Source: Micromonospora cremea (lineage in GTDB: Bacteria > Actinomycetota > Actinomycetes > Mycobacteriales > Micromonosporaceae). From it: 64,000 nucleotides of DNA. The notes below the pieces were generated by a model. The model searched no databases. It was not told the DNA's origin and worked only from the letters and a program-made list of their open reading frames with translations. The stretch is taken from the NCBI RefSeq assembly GCF_900143515.1, contig NZ_FSQT01000002.1, positions 1,923,501-1,987,500 on the forward strand, in the 5' to 3' direction. The position numbers and the translations under genes were made by a program. Shown piece after piece: positions 35,541-43,958 of this stretch. Numbering within the stretch: the stretch's first letter is position 1; every line of letters starts with the position of its first letter.

Positions 35541-36805
35541 GGCAGGTCCCTCAAGGCTGGCGCCTCGTCCGACTCGCGGAGGTCGCCGACACTGCGCTGG
35601 GAAAGATGCTCGATCGCGGCAAGCCGAAAGGGCTACCACAGGTCCCTTACTTACGGAACATGAACGTGCAGTGGGGACATGTCGACACCGAAGACATCAG
35701 CACCATGGAACTGGCCGACGACGAGCGTGAACGTTTCGCTGTCCAAGACGGGGATTTGCTGGCGTGCGAAGGTGGCGATATTGGTCGGGCCGCAATCTGG
35801 CGCGGCGGCAGCGGCTATATGGCATATCAAAAGGCCGTCCATCGAGTCCGCAGTAAAGGCGAGCTTCACCTTCCCTACCTTCGATACCTACTCGAGCTCT
35901 ACAGTTGCAACGGAACCCTAAAGCGTTTTAGCACCGGCTCCACCATTGCCCACCTGCCGCAGCAGCGGTTTAGAGAACTACCCATACCATTGCCTCCACT
36001 CCACGAGCAGCGGCAGATCGTCGGTATCCTCGAAGACCACCTCTCTCGCCTCGACGCCGCTGACGAAGGGCTGGCTAAGGGTAACCGCCGTCTGAGGGCC
36101 ATGCATAAGAGCGTGCTTGCCACCCTCATTCCCGAGGCGGACAGGTACCCGCAGTGTTGGAGGCGGGTGACGGTCGCCGATGCTGGGAAGATAGAACTCG
36201 GCAGGCAGCGTCACCCAGACTGGCATGTCGGGCCGAACATGAGGCCCTATCTCCGCGTTGCCAACGTGTTCGAGGATCGGCTTGATCTTCGGGACGTCAA
36301 GGAGATGCACTGGCCGGACGGCACCTTCGAGCGGTTCCGCCTCAGACCGGGTGACGTGCTACTGAACGAGGGCCAGAGCCCTGAGTTAATCGGTCGCCCA
36401 GCTCTTTACCGGGGAGAAGGCGGTGAGATTGCCTTTACCAACAGCATTCTCCGCTTTCAAGCTTGTGACCAAGTGCTTCCCGAGTTCGCGCTTCTAGTGT
36501 TCCGCCGACACATGCACACCGGTCGGTTCACGCGCGAGGCCCGAATTACGACCAACATCGGACACCTCTCAGCTGCTCGGCTCAAGGCAGTTGAATTCCC
36601 GATCCCGCCCCTTGACGAGCAGAACCGGCTGGTCGCGCTGGCCAAAGAGCAGCTGGAGAGCATCGCTCGCCTTCGCGGCGAAATCGGGGCATCCCGGAGA
36701 CGATCGGCTGGTCTGCGGCAGGCGTTACTCGCCGCCGCATTCTCGGGCCGACCCACCGGACGGCCGAGTGAGTTGGAAACTGTTGAGGAGATGGCTCGTG
36801 TCTGA
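35537..36805 (+). CDS. hsdS: Type I restriction-modification specificity subunit
   Basis: This 422-residue protein has two target-recognition domains separated by a conserved helical spacer. The repeats end similarly (RELPIPLPPLHEQRQIVGIL near residue 150 and AVEFPIPPLDEQNRLVALA near 370), the classical HsdS layout. The GTG start at 35537 overlaps the hsdR stop (GTGA). The two recognition domains differ, so a bipartite asymmetric target is expected, but the sequence recognised cannot be predicted from here. Confidence 0.93.
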   Translation: MRQVPQGWRLVRLAEVADTALGKMLDRGKPKGLPQVPYLRNMNVQWGHVDTEDISTMELADDERERFAVQDGDLLACEGGDIGRAAIWRGGSGYMAYQKAVHRVRSKGELHLPYLRYLLELYSCNGTLKRFSTGSTIAHLPQQRFRELPIPLPPLHEQRQIVGILEDHLSRLDAADEGLAKGNRRLRAMHKSVLATLIPEADRYPQCWRRVTVADAGKIELGRQRHPDWHVGPNMRPYLRVANVFEDRLDLRDVKEMHWPDGTFERFRLRPGDVLLNEGQSPELIGRPALYRGEGGEIAFTNSILRFQACDQVLPEFALLVFRRHMHTGRFTREARITTNIGHLSAARLKAVEFPIPPLDEQNRLVALAKEQLESIARLRGEIGASRRRSAGLRQALLAAAFSGRPTGRPSELETVEEMARV

Positions 36806-38303
36806 CGCGCGGCGGCTGGTTGACAAGCTGTGGTCGTACTGCAACGTCCTTCGAGACGACGGCGTGGGCACGATTGAGTACACCGAGCAGTTGACGTACC
36901 TCCTGTTTTTGAAGATGGCGCATGAGCGGGAGACCCGCCCGCTCAAGCCGGAGCGGATCGTGCCGCCGCACTGCTCATGGCAGCGGCTGCTGGACGCCGA
37001 CGGCGACGACCTGGAGGTCACCTACCGCCACATCCTTGAGGACCTCGCCAGGCAGCCCGGCACCCTTGGCACGATCTTCCGAAAGGCGCAGAACCGGATC
37101 CAGGACCCGGCCAAGCTCAAGCGGCTGATCGTCGATTTGATCGACAGGGAGAACTGGTCGGCCACCGGCACCGACATCAAGGGCGACGCTTATGAGGAGT
37201 TGTTGTCCAAGGGTGCCGAGGACATCAAGTCCGGCGCCGGCCAGTACTTCACGCCGCGTGCGCTGATTCAGGCGATGATCGACTCCGTCCGGCCGACCGT
37301 TCGGGATACCGTTACCGACCCGGCCGCAGGCACGGGCGGCTTCCTACTCGGCGCCCACGAATTCGCCTCCCGGCACGCCGAAACCCTGACGCCCAGCGAA
37401 CGGGAGCACCTGCGCGACAGCTTCGTACACGGCGTCGAGCTTGTCGACGGCACCGCCCGGCTGGCGGCGATGAACCTGCTACTGCACGGCATCGGCACCC
37501 CGAACGGCGAGAGCTTGATCGAGGTCAAGGACGCACTTATTGCCGACCCCGGCCGCCGCTACTCGGTGGTGCTGTCCAACCCGCCGTTCGGCCGCAAGTC
37601 CTCCCTGACAATGGTGGGTGCAGACGGTCGCGAGTCCCGCGAGGAGCGGGAGATCGAGCGGCAGGACTTCGTGGTCACCACCGCGAACAAGCAGCTGAAC
37701 TTCCTGCAGCACATCGCCACCATCCTCGACATCAACGGCCGGGCCGCGGTCGTCCTGCCCGACAACGTGCTGTTCGAGGGCGGCGCCGGTGAGACGCTGC
37801 GCCGGCGGATGCTGCGGGACTTCGACCTGCACACGATGCTGCGGCTGCCCACCGGGATCTTCTACGCCCAGGGCGTGAAGGCCAACGTGCTGTTCTTCGA
37901 CAAGAAGCCAGCCGCCGAGCGCCCGTGGACCGACCGGCTGTGGATCTACGACCTCCGTACGAACCAGCACTTCACGCTGAAGCAGAGCCCATTGCGCCGC
38001 CACCACCTTGACGACTTCGTCTCGTGCTACGCACCGGGGAAGCCGCGTTCGGAGCGGGTGGAGACGGAACGGTTCAAGTCCTTCACGTACGACGAGCTGG
38101 TCAGCCGAGACAAGGTCAACCTCGACATCAGCTGGCTCCGGGACGAGTCACTGGAAAACATGGACAATCTCCCGGCGCCGGAGGTCATCGCACGGGAGAT
38201 CGTCGAGGACCTGACCGCCGCGCTGGCCGAGTTCGAGGCTGTCGCGGCCGCTCTAGAGGCTTCCGGCACGCCGACGGAGGAGGCGGCCGACTCCATCACC
38301 TAG
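36798..38303 (+). CDS. hsdM: Type I restriction-modification methyltransferase subunit
   Basis: The 501-residue protein has the N-terminal HsdM helical domain, the SAM-binding motif DPAAGTGGFLLGAHEFASRH (about residue 174) and the catalytic NPPF (VVLSNPPFGRK, about 258), marking an N6-adenine methylase. The GTG start at 36798 lies within the hsdS end (8-nt overlap) after GAGGAG. Placing hsdM last is unusual: the more common orders are R-M-S or M-S-R. Confidence 0.95.
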   Translation: MSDARRLVDKLWSYCNVLRDDGVGTIEYTEQLTYLLFLKMAHERETRPLKPERIVPPHCSWQRLLDADGDDLEVTYRHILEDLARQPGTLGTIFRKAQNRIQDPAKLKRLIVDLIDRENWSATGTDIKGDAYEELLSKGAEDIKSGAGQYFTPRALIQAMIDSVRPTVRDTVTDPAAGTGGFLLGAHEFASRHAETLTPSEREHLRDSFVHGVELVDGTARLAAMNLLLHGIGTPNGESLIEVKDALIADPGRRYSVVLSNPPFGRKSSLTMVGADGRESREEREIERQDFVVTTANKQLNFLQHIATILDINGRAAVVLPDNVLFEGGAGETLRRRMLRDFDLHTMLRLPTGIFYAQGVKANVLFFDKKPAAERPWTDRLWIYDLRTNQHFTLKQSPLRRHHLDDFVSCYAPGKPRSERVETERFKSFTYDELVSRDKVNLDISWLRDESLENMDNLPAPEVIAREIVEDLTAALAEFEAVAAALEASGTPTEEAADSIT

Positions 38304-39281
38304 GGGCGAGGTCCCTGCGCCCAATTCCGGCTATCTCCCTGCCATCGATCCGGCCGCCGCGTGATGTAGACGTCGATGATGACGACGAGCGAGGCCGTCG
38401 CGACGCGCGTCCTGGTCAGTGCTGAGCACGACGTCGGTCGGCAGGGTGGGCCTGCGGTCGAGGTCGTGGGACTACCCCCTAGGGCACCGGGGGGAGATTC
38501 CCCGGCCCGACAGCGAGGGTCCGCTGTTGGCGCGTCGACCGTCGCCGATGCGCCCCCCACCCTTGCTCATCGCGTTCATTCGATGACGCAACGTGTAGAG
38601 CATCGTCGCTGTCCAGCGAATGATGCTCATCACTCTCTCGTCCGTTGGCGACGAATGATCTTTGTTGTCGCGCGCGTGTGTGTGCGTGCTGGTGCTCGGG
38701 GTCGGTGCAGTGGTGGTGGGTATGGCTGCGTGCCCGTGGTGATCTGGCTTCCCGTATGAGTGGTGTGCCAGCGGACCAGGGTGCGTGGGTGGGGCGTGCG
38801 TGGGTGGTGGTGGTCAAGCTGTCAGCGTGGCCCCGAGCGGGTCGCCGTGGTTGTGTGGTCCAAGCCACCACTGCCAGCCTGCCCCGTGGTCTACATCAAG
38901 AGCCCAAAGACTGAGCGTGCCCGGTGGATTCGATGGGCCCCCATCACGAACCCCACCCCAAAAAATTGGACCCCGTGTTTGAGGGGCACCCCCCTCTAAA
39001 TTGTTCATGGGGGTGGGAGTTGCGTCGGCCCCTGATCGGCGTCGCGATCAGCTCGCCGACCGCAGCGTCCAGACCGATCGGATAGAACGCCTCCTGTTGG
39101 GCTGGCCGGCCGGCGCTGGGATCCGATGCCCGTGGAGAGGACGGAGAACAGGCCCGCCGCCGCGCCGCCGTTCACCCGACCGGAGCTGGAACGCCGACCC
39201 GGATCGGGCCGGGAAACCTCATGCCGGCACCGTACTCCCCGCGCGATCAATCGATGCGCCGCGCAGGCTACGGTGCCCACC
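38304..39281. other. Long non-coding stretch with strand bias and hairpin
   Basis: Almost 1 kb holds no believable gene. At 38598-38628 a hairpin reads GAGCATC..CGCTG with CAGCG..GATGCTC, with ATTCGAT/CGAATGAT repeats around it. From about 38670 to 38830 the + strand is strikingly rich in G and T (GTGTGTGTGCGTGCTGGTGC and similar). Between integrated rep and hsdM genes this could be a replication or transfer origin, but that is only a suggestion. Confidence 0.35.
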
Positions 39282-39683
39282 ATGAACCTCGGCTTCCGCC
39301 TCCCCGGTCCGTTCCGCGTCGGCATCAGCAGCAAGGGCCGCGTCAACGTGGGCGTCACCGTCGGCCCGTTCTCCGCCTCCGGCGGCCTCGGCGGCGGACA
39401 GCGCACCAACAAAGGCGTGTTCTTTCCCGTCGCCCTAGAGCAGTTCGTCGCGCAGGCGCAGGCGGAGGGCTTCAGCGTCCAGGTCACCCCGCACACGTCG
39501 GCGACCATCGAACGGCGGTGGAAGGCCGGCGTCGCGACGGTCATCCCTGGGCGGGGCGTGATGCTGCGGCAGACGATGTCGACGTGGCAGATCCTCGCCA
39601 TGATCGGCGGAGTGGTTTTGGTGCTGCTGCTGTGCTGCGGGCCTGGTTACTACAGCATGGCCACTAGTCGCTCTACGTCCTGA
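39282..39683 (+). CDS. Small DUF4236-like membrane protein
   Basis: The 133-residue protein begins MNLGFRLPGPFRVGISSKGR and VNVGVTVGPFSASGG, the pattern of DUF4236-like proteins that start with a short beta motif ('F R..G.RV..S..G'). A central mixed region and a C-terminal helix (QILAMIGGVVLVLLLCCGPG) follow. Homologues are frequent in actinobacterial mobile elements, to my recollection. I chose the ATG at 39282; the longer open frame upstream has non-protein-like composition. Function unknown. Confidence 0.7.
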   Translation: MNLGFRLPGPFRVGISSKGRVNVGVTVGPFSASGGLGGGQRTNKGVFFPVALEQFVAQAQAEGFSVQVTPHTSATIERRWKAGVATVIPGRGVMLRQTMSTWQILAMIGGVVLVLLLCCGPGYYSMATSRSTS

Positions 39684-39809
39684 GAGTCCGGTGATCACGC
39701 GATTCGCGTGATCACCCCGCCCGAGCGGCCCTGGGCGAGGACCGGATGTTCCCCGTTCCCCACACCTTAGGGGGAGGAACGAGGAACGGGGATCCTGGCC
39801 GCCTGTTCC

Positions 39810-40955
39810 TCATTCCTCGGGAACGTCTCGGGAACGGCGGGAACGCCATTCCTTCAAGGTGTCCATCGCTCGGGTGGTCCCCCACCTGAGCCGCTCCTTC
39901 ACGTCGCTGACGCTCTTCGGCGGCGGGTCGAGCTTGTCCAGCTCGGCCAGGTCGGCGGCGCTGACGCCGACCGCCGCGGCGGCTTCGCCCAGTTTCGGCG
40001 CGGTGACCTTCCATCGGATCCGGTCGTCGCTGCTGTCCAGCTTGAACAGGCCGGCGCTCGGCTCTTTGCCTTCCGCTGGGCAGTGCCGGCGCAGTCCGCC
40101 ATGCCGGTCCTTGTTGACGCTGAGGAACGCCGACCCGCCCCGGCCGGGCGTGAACTGCTCGTTGATGGTCACCCGGATCGAGACGCCGCCGACGGCGCGG
40201 CGCTTGGCGGCGGTGCCGGTCGGCCCGCTGGCCCGGCTCTCCGTGTTCTTCGGAAGGTGGTCGATGGCGAGCACGGCGGCGCCGGCCAGCGCGAGCGGCT
40301 TGAGCACGGCGGTGTGCGCGAGGGTGAAGTCGTCCGGGCTGTTGCTGTTGAGCCCCAGGAGTGGCAGCAGCTCGCCCACCGAGTCGGCCACCGCGACCGC
40401 CGGATGCCAGCCCTTCGCGTCCTTCACCACCGCCATCAGGTGCGCCTTGTCCGCCGGCTCGACGTACCGGAACAGCGCCGGGTCGCGCAGCGTCTCCTCC
40501 GGCACCTCCATGTCGAGGAACCGGGAGATCGTGGCCTGCGGCCCGTTGTGGTCGATGTCGACGAACAGCACCCGACGGCCGGCGGTCAGCGCCTCAGCGG
40601 CAGCGGCCTGAGCCACGAAGGTCTTTCCGCTCTCCGGGTCACCGAAGATGAGGTTGACCTGCCGGGCGTAGAAGATGGCGTTGCCGTCCTCCCGGCGCAG
40701 CACGACGGGTGCCGGCGGGTCAGGAAGGCCACCGTCGAGCAGCGCGGCAACGTCGAGGTAGAGGGCGTTCCCCTGTTCCCCACCCTCAGTGTCGGGAACG
40801 GGGAACGCCTCGCCCTTGGGCTGGACGGGCGCCTTGGCGGTGCGGACTGCGGCGGTAACCGCCCCGACGGGCAGCCCGACTACGTCCGCCGCGCCTGAGT
40901 GCGAGAACCCGGACTCGACCAGGCGCACCGCCTCATCCAGCTTGAAGCCGCTCAC
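39810..40955 (-). CDS. RecA-fold ATPase, probable Rep protein of the element
   Basis: This 381-residue protein opens with a small helix-turn-helix-like region (LDEAVRLVESGFSHSGAADV) and then a RecA-like ATPase core: Walker A IFGDPESGKTF, RVLFVDIDHN, Walker B-like AVAVADSVGELL and LAIDHLPKN. RepA-type hexameric helicases of plasmids and integrative elements share this AAA_25-like build. The GTG start overlaps the stop of the upstream gene (GTGA). Position beside the excisionase and integrase genes supports a replication role for the excised element. Confidence 0.75.
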   Translation of the reverse strand: MSGFKLDEAVRLVESGFSHSGAADVVGLPVGAVTAAVRTAKAPVQPKGEAFPVPDTEGGEQGNALYLDVAALLDGGLPDPPAPVVLRREDGNAIFYARQVNLIFGDPESGKTFVAQAAAAEALTAGRRVLFVDIDHNGPQATISRFLDMEVPEETLRDPALFRYVEPADKAHLMAVVKDAKGWHPAVAVADSVGELLPLLGLNSNSPDDFTLAHTAVLKPLALAGAAVLAIDHLPKNTESRASGPTGTAAKRRAVGGVSIRVTINEQFTPGRGGSAFLSVNKDRHGGLRRHCPAEGKEPSAGLFKLDSSDDRIRWKVTAPKLGEAAAAVGVSAADLAELDKLDPPPKSVSDVKERLRWGTTRAMDTLKEWRSRRSRDVPEE

Positions 40956-41257
40956 GCCACCCGCCCCAGCTCGCCGAACATTTGCCGCTCGACCACACCG
41001 AGGTCGGGTCGGTACCGTTGGCCCGCGAGCTGTACGGCTTCGCGCGGCCGGTCGATCGTGCGGACGAGCCAGCGGATCACGTCGCGCCGGTCGTACGGCT
41101 TCACGCCAACCGCGCGGATGATCTCTTCGGCGATGGCCCGTTCGGCGGCGGCGTGCCCGTCGGCGTAGCCCTGGGCGTAGCTCGCCTCGACCTCCCATTC
41201 GGTCTGGAGGTGCCAGGCCAACGGAGCGTTGACCTTCATCGTGGTCGTGGTGGCCAT
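40952..41257 (-). CDS. Conserved small protein upstream of rep
   Basis: The 101-residue protein (MATTTTMKVNAPLAWHLQTE start) is mostly helical, with QGYADGHAAAERAIAEEIIR and a charged C-terminus. It is coupled to the rep-like gene by a 4-nt overlap and follows the excisionase-like gene on the same strand. No domain is recognised. Co-transcription suggests an accessory replication or regulatory role. Confidence 0.6.
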   Translation of the reverse strand: MATTTTMKVNAPLAWHLQTEWEVEASYAQGYADGHAAAERAIAEEIIRAVGVKPYDRRDVIRWLVRTIDRPREAVQLAGQRYRPDLGVVERQMFGELGRVA

Positions 41258-41344
41258 CGCACCCCCCGAGTCATGGCTCGCCAGGTGCAGCGGATGCAGA
41301 GGTGCGGTCGCGCGGCTGTTCTTCACCGGGGGATTGCCGGCGGA

Positions 41345-41548
41345 TCAAGCGGCGTCGTCGGCGGTCGCGGCGTGTCGAAGGCGTTCGACGTACGCCTCCA
41401 GGGCGACGGCGGGGATGCGGCGAGCGCGGCCGATCGTGATGCTCTCCAGTTGTCCCGTCATGATCAGGTGGTAGAGGGTCGTCTTCCCGCAGTTCAGCCG
41501 CTTCGCGGCCCCGGCGGTGGTGTACAGCAGCGGAATCCCGACGTCCAT
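41345..41548 (-). CDS. xis: Excisionase-type helix-turn-helix protein
   Basis: The 67-residue protein is a MerR-like winged helix of the excisionase/AlpA class: LYTTAGAAKRLNCGKTTLYH forms the helix-turn-helix, and ITIGRARRIPAVALEAYVER the wing and last helix. Such proteins bend DNA at att sites to favour excision and often also repress the integrase. It is divergent from the HTH-integrase pair and heads the rep strand, as in actinomycete integrative elements. Confidence 0.85.
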   Translation of the reverse strand: MDVGIPLLYTTAGAAKRLNCGKTTLYHLIMTGQLESITIGRARRIPAVALEAYVERLRHAATADDAA

Positions 41549-41708
41549 AGGTGTTCAGCCCCTTCCTAGTGCGTAAGTCGGCTCACTCACGCGGTTACGT
41601 CGGTCACACTTATATACGACGATTCGGCGACCGCGCAAGTGTGCTGCCCTGCGCGGTTGGCTGCCGTTGACTTGTGCGCTGAGGCTGGCGGACCTTATCG
41701 TGGCCCGC

Positions 41709-42308
41709 ATGTTCGACATGCTCTTCCTCACCTCGGGCGGCCCGCACTACTGGGCTGAGCTGCGACTGCCCGGCGACGCCCCCCCGCGCGTGCTCGCCAA
41801 GCTGGAACGGCGCGGCGACCGGTACGAGTGCACCCGGCTGATCATCGATGGCGAGCTGGACTCGCAGATGTTGCGCAAGATCCCGATGGCACGGATCGAA
41901 GCGATGGCGACGATGAAGGCCACCGAGGAATTCCTGCTGGCGGACATCCCACCCTCGGTTCGACCGTCGCTGCTTCAGCAGCCGGTGTTGCTCGACAACG
42001 AGTTCGGGGCCATCGATGACGTGCTGGATGTGCACCTCTCGCGCACGAAGGAGCTGGTCGGCTCGCAACCCTCCGGCGGCGCGACGGGTCACCGCCGGGA
42101 GACCCTGTCGAGGCCGGATGGCACGGACCCGGAGGGGTTCTCCCGGCGGGTCGCCGAGGCGTACGCCGAGGCTGCCAGTGCGACGAGAGCACCCGCCACA
42201 GTGCTCGCCGAGGAAGCCGACGTGCCGGTGACTACCGTTCACCGCTGGATCCGCGAGGCACGCCAGCGCGGCCTCCTGCCCCCGGCCCGGAAGGGACGCG
42301 CCGGATGA
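41709..42308 (+). CDS. HTH protein preceding the integrase
   Basis: This protein of about 199 residues has an N-terminal beta-rich domain (MFDMLFLTSGGPHYWAELRL, RLIIDGELDSQMLRKIPMAR) and a C-terminal helix-turn-helix (ATVLAEEADVPVTTVHRWIR, then EARQRGLLPP). It overlaps the integrase start by 4 nt (ATGA), so it is co-translated and probably regulates integration or element genes. I prefer the ATG at 41709; an upstream TTG at 41667 is itself a -35-like hexamer. No named family is certain. Confidence 0.7.
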   Translation: MFDMLFLTSGGPHYWAELRLPGDAPPRVLAKLERRGDRYECTRLIIDGELDSQMLRKIPMARIEAMATMKATEEFLLADIPPSVRPSLLQQPVLLDNEFGAIDDVLDVHLSRTKELVGSQPSGGATGHRRETLSRPDGTDPEGFSRRVAEAYAEAASATRAPATVLAEEADVPVTTVHRWIREARQRGLLPPARKGRAG

Positions 42309-43513
42309 CCACCAGCCGACTACCAAAGGGCGAAGGATCGGTCTACCAGCGCCAGTCGGACGGGAAGTGGTGCGCTTCGGTCACCCTGCCGTCCGGTCGC
42401 CGGAAGGTCGTCTACGGAGCCACCGAGCGCGAGGCGATGCAGAAGCGTCGGAAGCTGCTCGACGAAATCGAGCAGGGTCGGCCGGTGCCGCTCGGGCGTA
42501 CGCCCACGCTGGCCGCGTACCTCACTCAGTGGCTCGACGCGCGCATCGCCGGAGACGTCGAGGCCGGGCACCTGGACGAGACCACGGCGGACAGCTACCG
42601 GCAGATGGTCGAGGGGCACATCCTGGAGACCGACATCGCCAAGGTGAAGATCAACGAGCTGTCGACCGACGACATCCGGGCGTGGCAGCGGCAGCGACTG
42701 AAGACGACCAGCAAGCGCGGCAGGCCGTTCTCGCCACGGACGGTCGGCATGGCGCAGGCCACGCTGCGCCGGGCGTTGAACGATGCGGTGGCGGACCGTC
42801 GGCTTGGGGAGAACGTTGCCAAGTACGTGAAGCTGCCCAAGGGGCAGAGCAAGCCCGCCGAGCCGCCGACCAAGGACGCGTTGACGAAGGTGTACGCCGA
42901 GATGGTGGCGGACCCGCTGCGCGTGTTGTGGCTCACCATGCTGGCGTTCGGCCCGCGTCGCGGCGAGGCGCTGGCGATGCGCTGGTCATTGACGGATCTC
43001 GACGCCGGGACGACGTCACTGCGCACGCAGATCCGGCGGGTGCGCGGCGAGAAAGATCCGGAGACGGGCAAGCGACGCGGTCGTCTGGTCGAGAAGGATC
43101 TCAAGACCGCCGAGTCACGGGCGACCTTGAGTCTGCCGCCGACGCTGGTCGACTTGCTCCGACAGCACCGCCGCCACCAGGTCGCCGACCGGCTGACTGC
43201 GAAGGTGTGGGCCGACCCGGACCTGGTGTTCACCACGTCGATCGGGACGGCGCTCGAACCGAGGAACGTGAACCGGGCGTGGTCGGCCCTCTGCGCCCGC
43301 GCCGGTGTCGAGGGGTTCCGGTTGCACGATCTGCGGCACCTCGCGGCGTCGCTGGCGCGCGAGGCGGGTGCCGACACCAAGGAGGTTCAGGCGATGCTGA
43401 GGCATACCCGGCACTCGACCACGGCCGATATCTACGTGCACGTCTTCGAGGAGGCGCGTCGGGGGACCGCCGACCGGATGGACACGGTTCTGCGGAAGCT
43501 GGGCGGCATGTAG
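42305..43513 (+). CDS. int: Tyrosine site-specific recombinase (integrase)
   Basis: The 402-residue protein has an arm-binding N-terminus (GSVYQRQSDGKWCASVTLPS), a core-binding SAM-like domain (about 65-170) and the catalytic domain. The catalytic residues appear as Arg in AFGPRRGEALAMRW, HDLRH in FRLHDLRHLAASLAREAG, a second basic/His region LRHTRHS and the nucleophile Tyr in TADIYVHVFEEA. It is read toward the tRNA-Arg gene, whose 3' end starts 100 nt downstream, and should insert the element there. It appears intact. Confidence 0.95.
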   Translation: MTTSRLPKGEGSVYQRQSDGKWCASVTLPSGRRKVVYGATEREAMQKRRKLLDEIEQGRPVPLGRTPTLAAYLTQWLDARIAGDVEAGHLDETTADSYRQMVEGHILETDIAKVKINELSTDDIRAWQRQRLKTTSKRGRPFSPRTVGMAQATLRRALNDAVADRRLGENVAKYVKLPKGQSKPAEPPTKDALTKVYAEMVADPLRVLWLTMLAFGPRRGEALAMRWSLTDLDAGTTSLRTQIRRVRGEKDPETGKRRGRLVEKDLKTAESRATLSLPPTLVDLLRQHRRHQVADRLTAKVWADPDLVFTTSIGTALEPRNVNRAWSALCARAGVEGFRLHDLRHLAASLAREAGADTKEVQAMLRHTRHSTTADIYVHVFEEARRGTADRMDTVLRKLGGM

Positions 43514-43541
43514 CAGCGATAAGCTACATGCTCTGCTACAT
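43508..43541. repeat. Arm-type direct repeats, right end of right element
   Basis: GCTACAT at 43523-43529 and 43535-43541, with an inverted ATGTAGC at 43508-43514 overlapping the integrase stop. The direct pair has the same 12-nt spacing as at 22175-22193. Confidence 0.55.
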
Positions 43542-43568
43542 AACGATCTTTGCTGGTACATGAAAGAG

Positions 43569-43609
43569 CCCGGTTGACTGCCGTTGTGGCTGGTCAACCG
43601 GGCTCTTCA
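43569..43609. terminator. Hairpin between integrase and tRNA-Arg
   Basis: AGAGCCCGGTTGAC (from about 43565) pairs with GTCAACCGGGCTCT (to about 43606), a long perfect stem that can stop both the integrase and the tRNA transcripts. Confidence 0.75.
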
Positions 43610-43615
43610 GCTCTG

Positions 43616-43688
43616 TGCGCCCGAAGGGACTCGAACCCCTAACCTTCTGATCCGTAGTCAGATGCTCTATCCATTGAGCTACGGGCGC
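43616..43688 (-). tRNA. tRNA-Arg (anticodon ACG), integration target
   Basis: The 73-nt cloverleaf is complete: acceptor GCGCCCG/CGGGCGC, anticodon arm CTGACTACGGATCAG with ACG, T arm GGGTTCGAGTCCC. CCA is not encoded. Its 3' 40 bases are the att core repeated at 22031 and 17158, so the element restored the gene when it inserted. Confidence 0.97.
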
Positions 43689-43723
43689 AGGTGCTCAGCC
43701 AGTGTACACACCCGGCTTTCGCG

Positions 43724-43814
43724 CGGAGACTCCGGGATTCGAACCCGGGAGGGGCTTTAAGACCCCAACCGCATTAGCAGTGCGGCGCCATAGACCAGAC
43801 TAGGCGAAGTCTCC
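43724..43814 (-). tRNA. tRNA-Ser (anticodon GCT)
   Basis: A class II tRNA of 91 nt with acceptor GGAGACT/AGTCTCC, anticodon arm GCACTGCTAATGC (GCT), a long variable arm (GGGGTCTTAAAGCCCC) and T arm GGGTTCGAATCCC. It lies 35 nt upstream of the tRNA-Arg, likely in the same transcript. Confidence 0.97.
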
Positions 43815-43958
43815 CTGGTGGCCCGTAGACCACCGCGCCCGAGGATACAGGTCGCCACCCACCGGGAGCAAAGCGACTTCCGAGGTACGCCCACCGAGGC
43901 CGTCGCCCCCGTGTTTCCACGCTGTGCGCCGGCGTGATCGGGACTACGCTCCATCGAT

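Noticed and set aside
36591..36797. Longer start for hsdM inside hsdS
   Set aside because: Same reasoning; the HsdM N-terminus SDARRLVDKLW begins at the GTG at 36798.
38376..38914. Small + strand frames in the gap after hsdM
   Set aside because: They lack ribosome sites and have low-complexity Val/Gly/Trp composition caused by the G/T-rich run.
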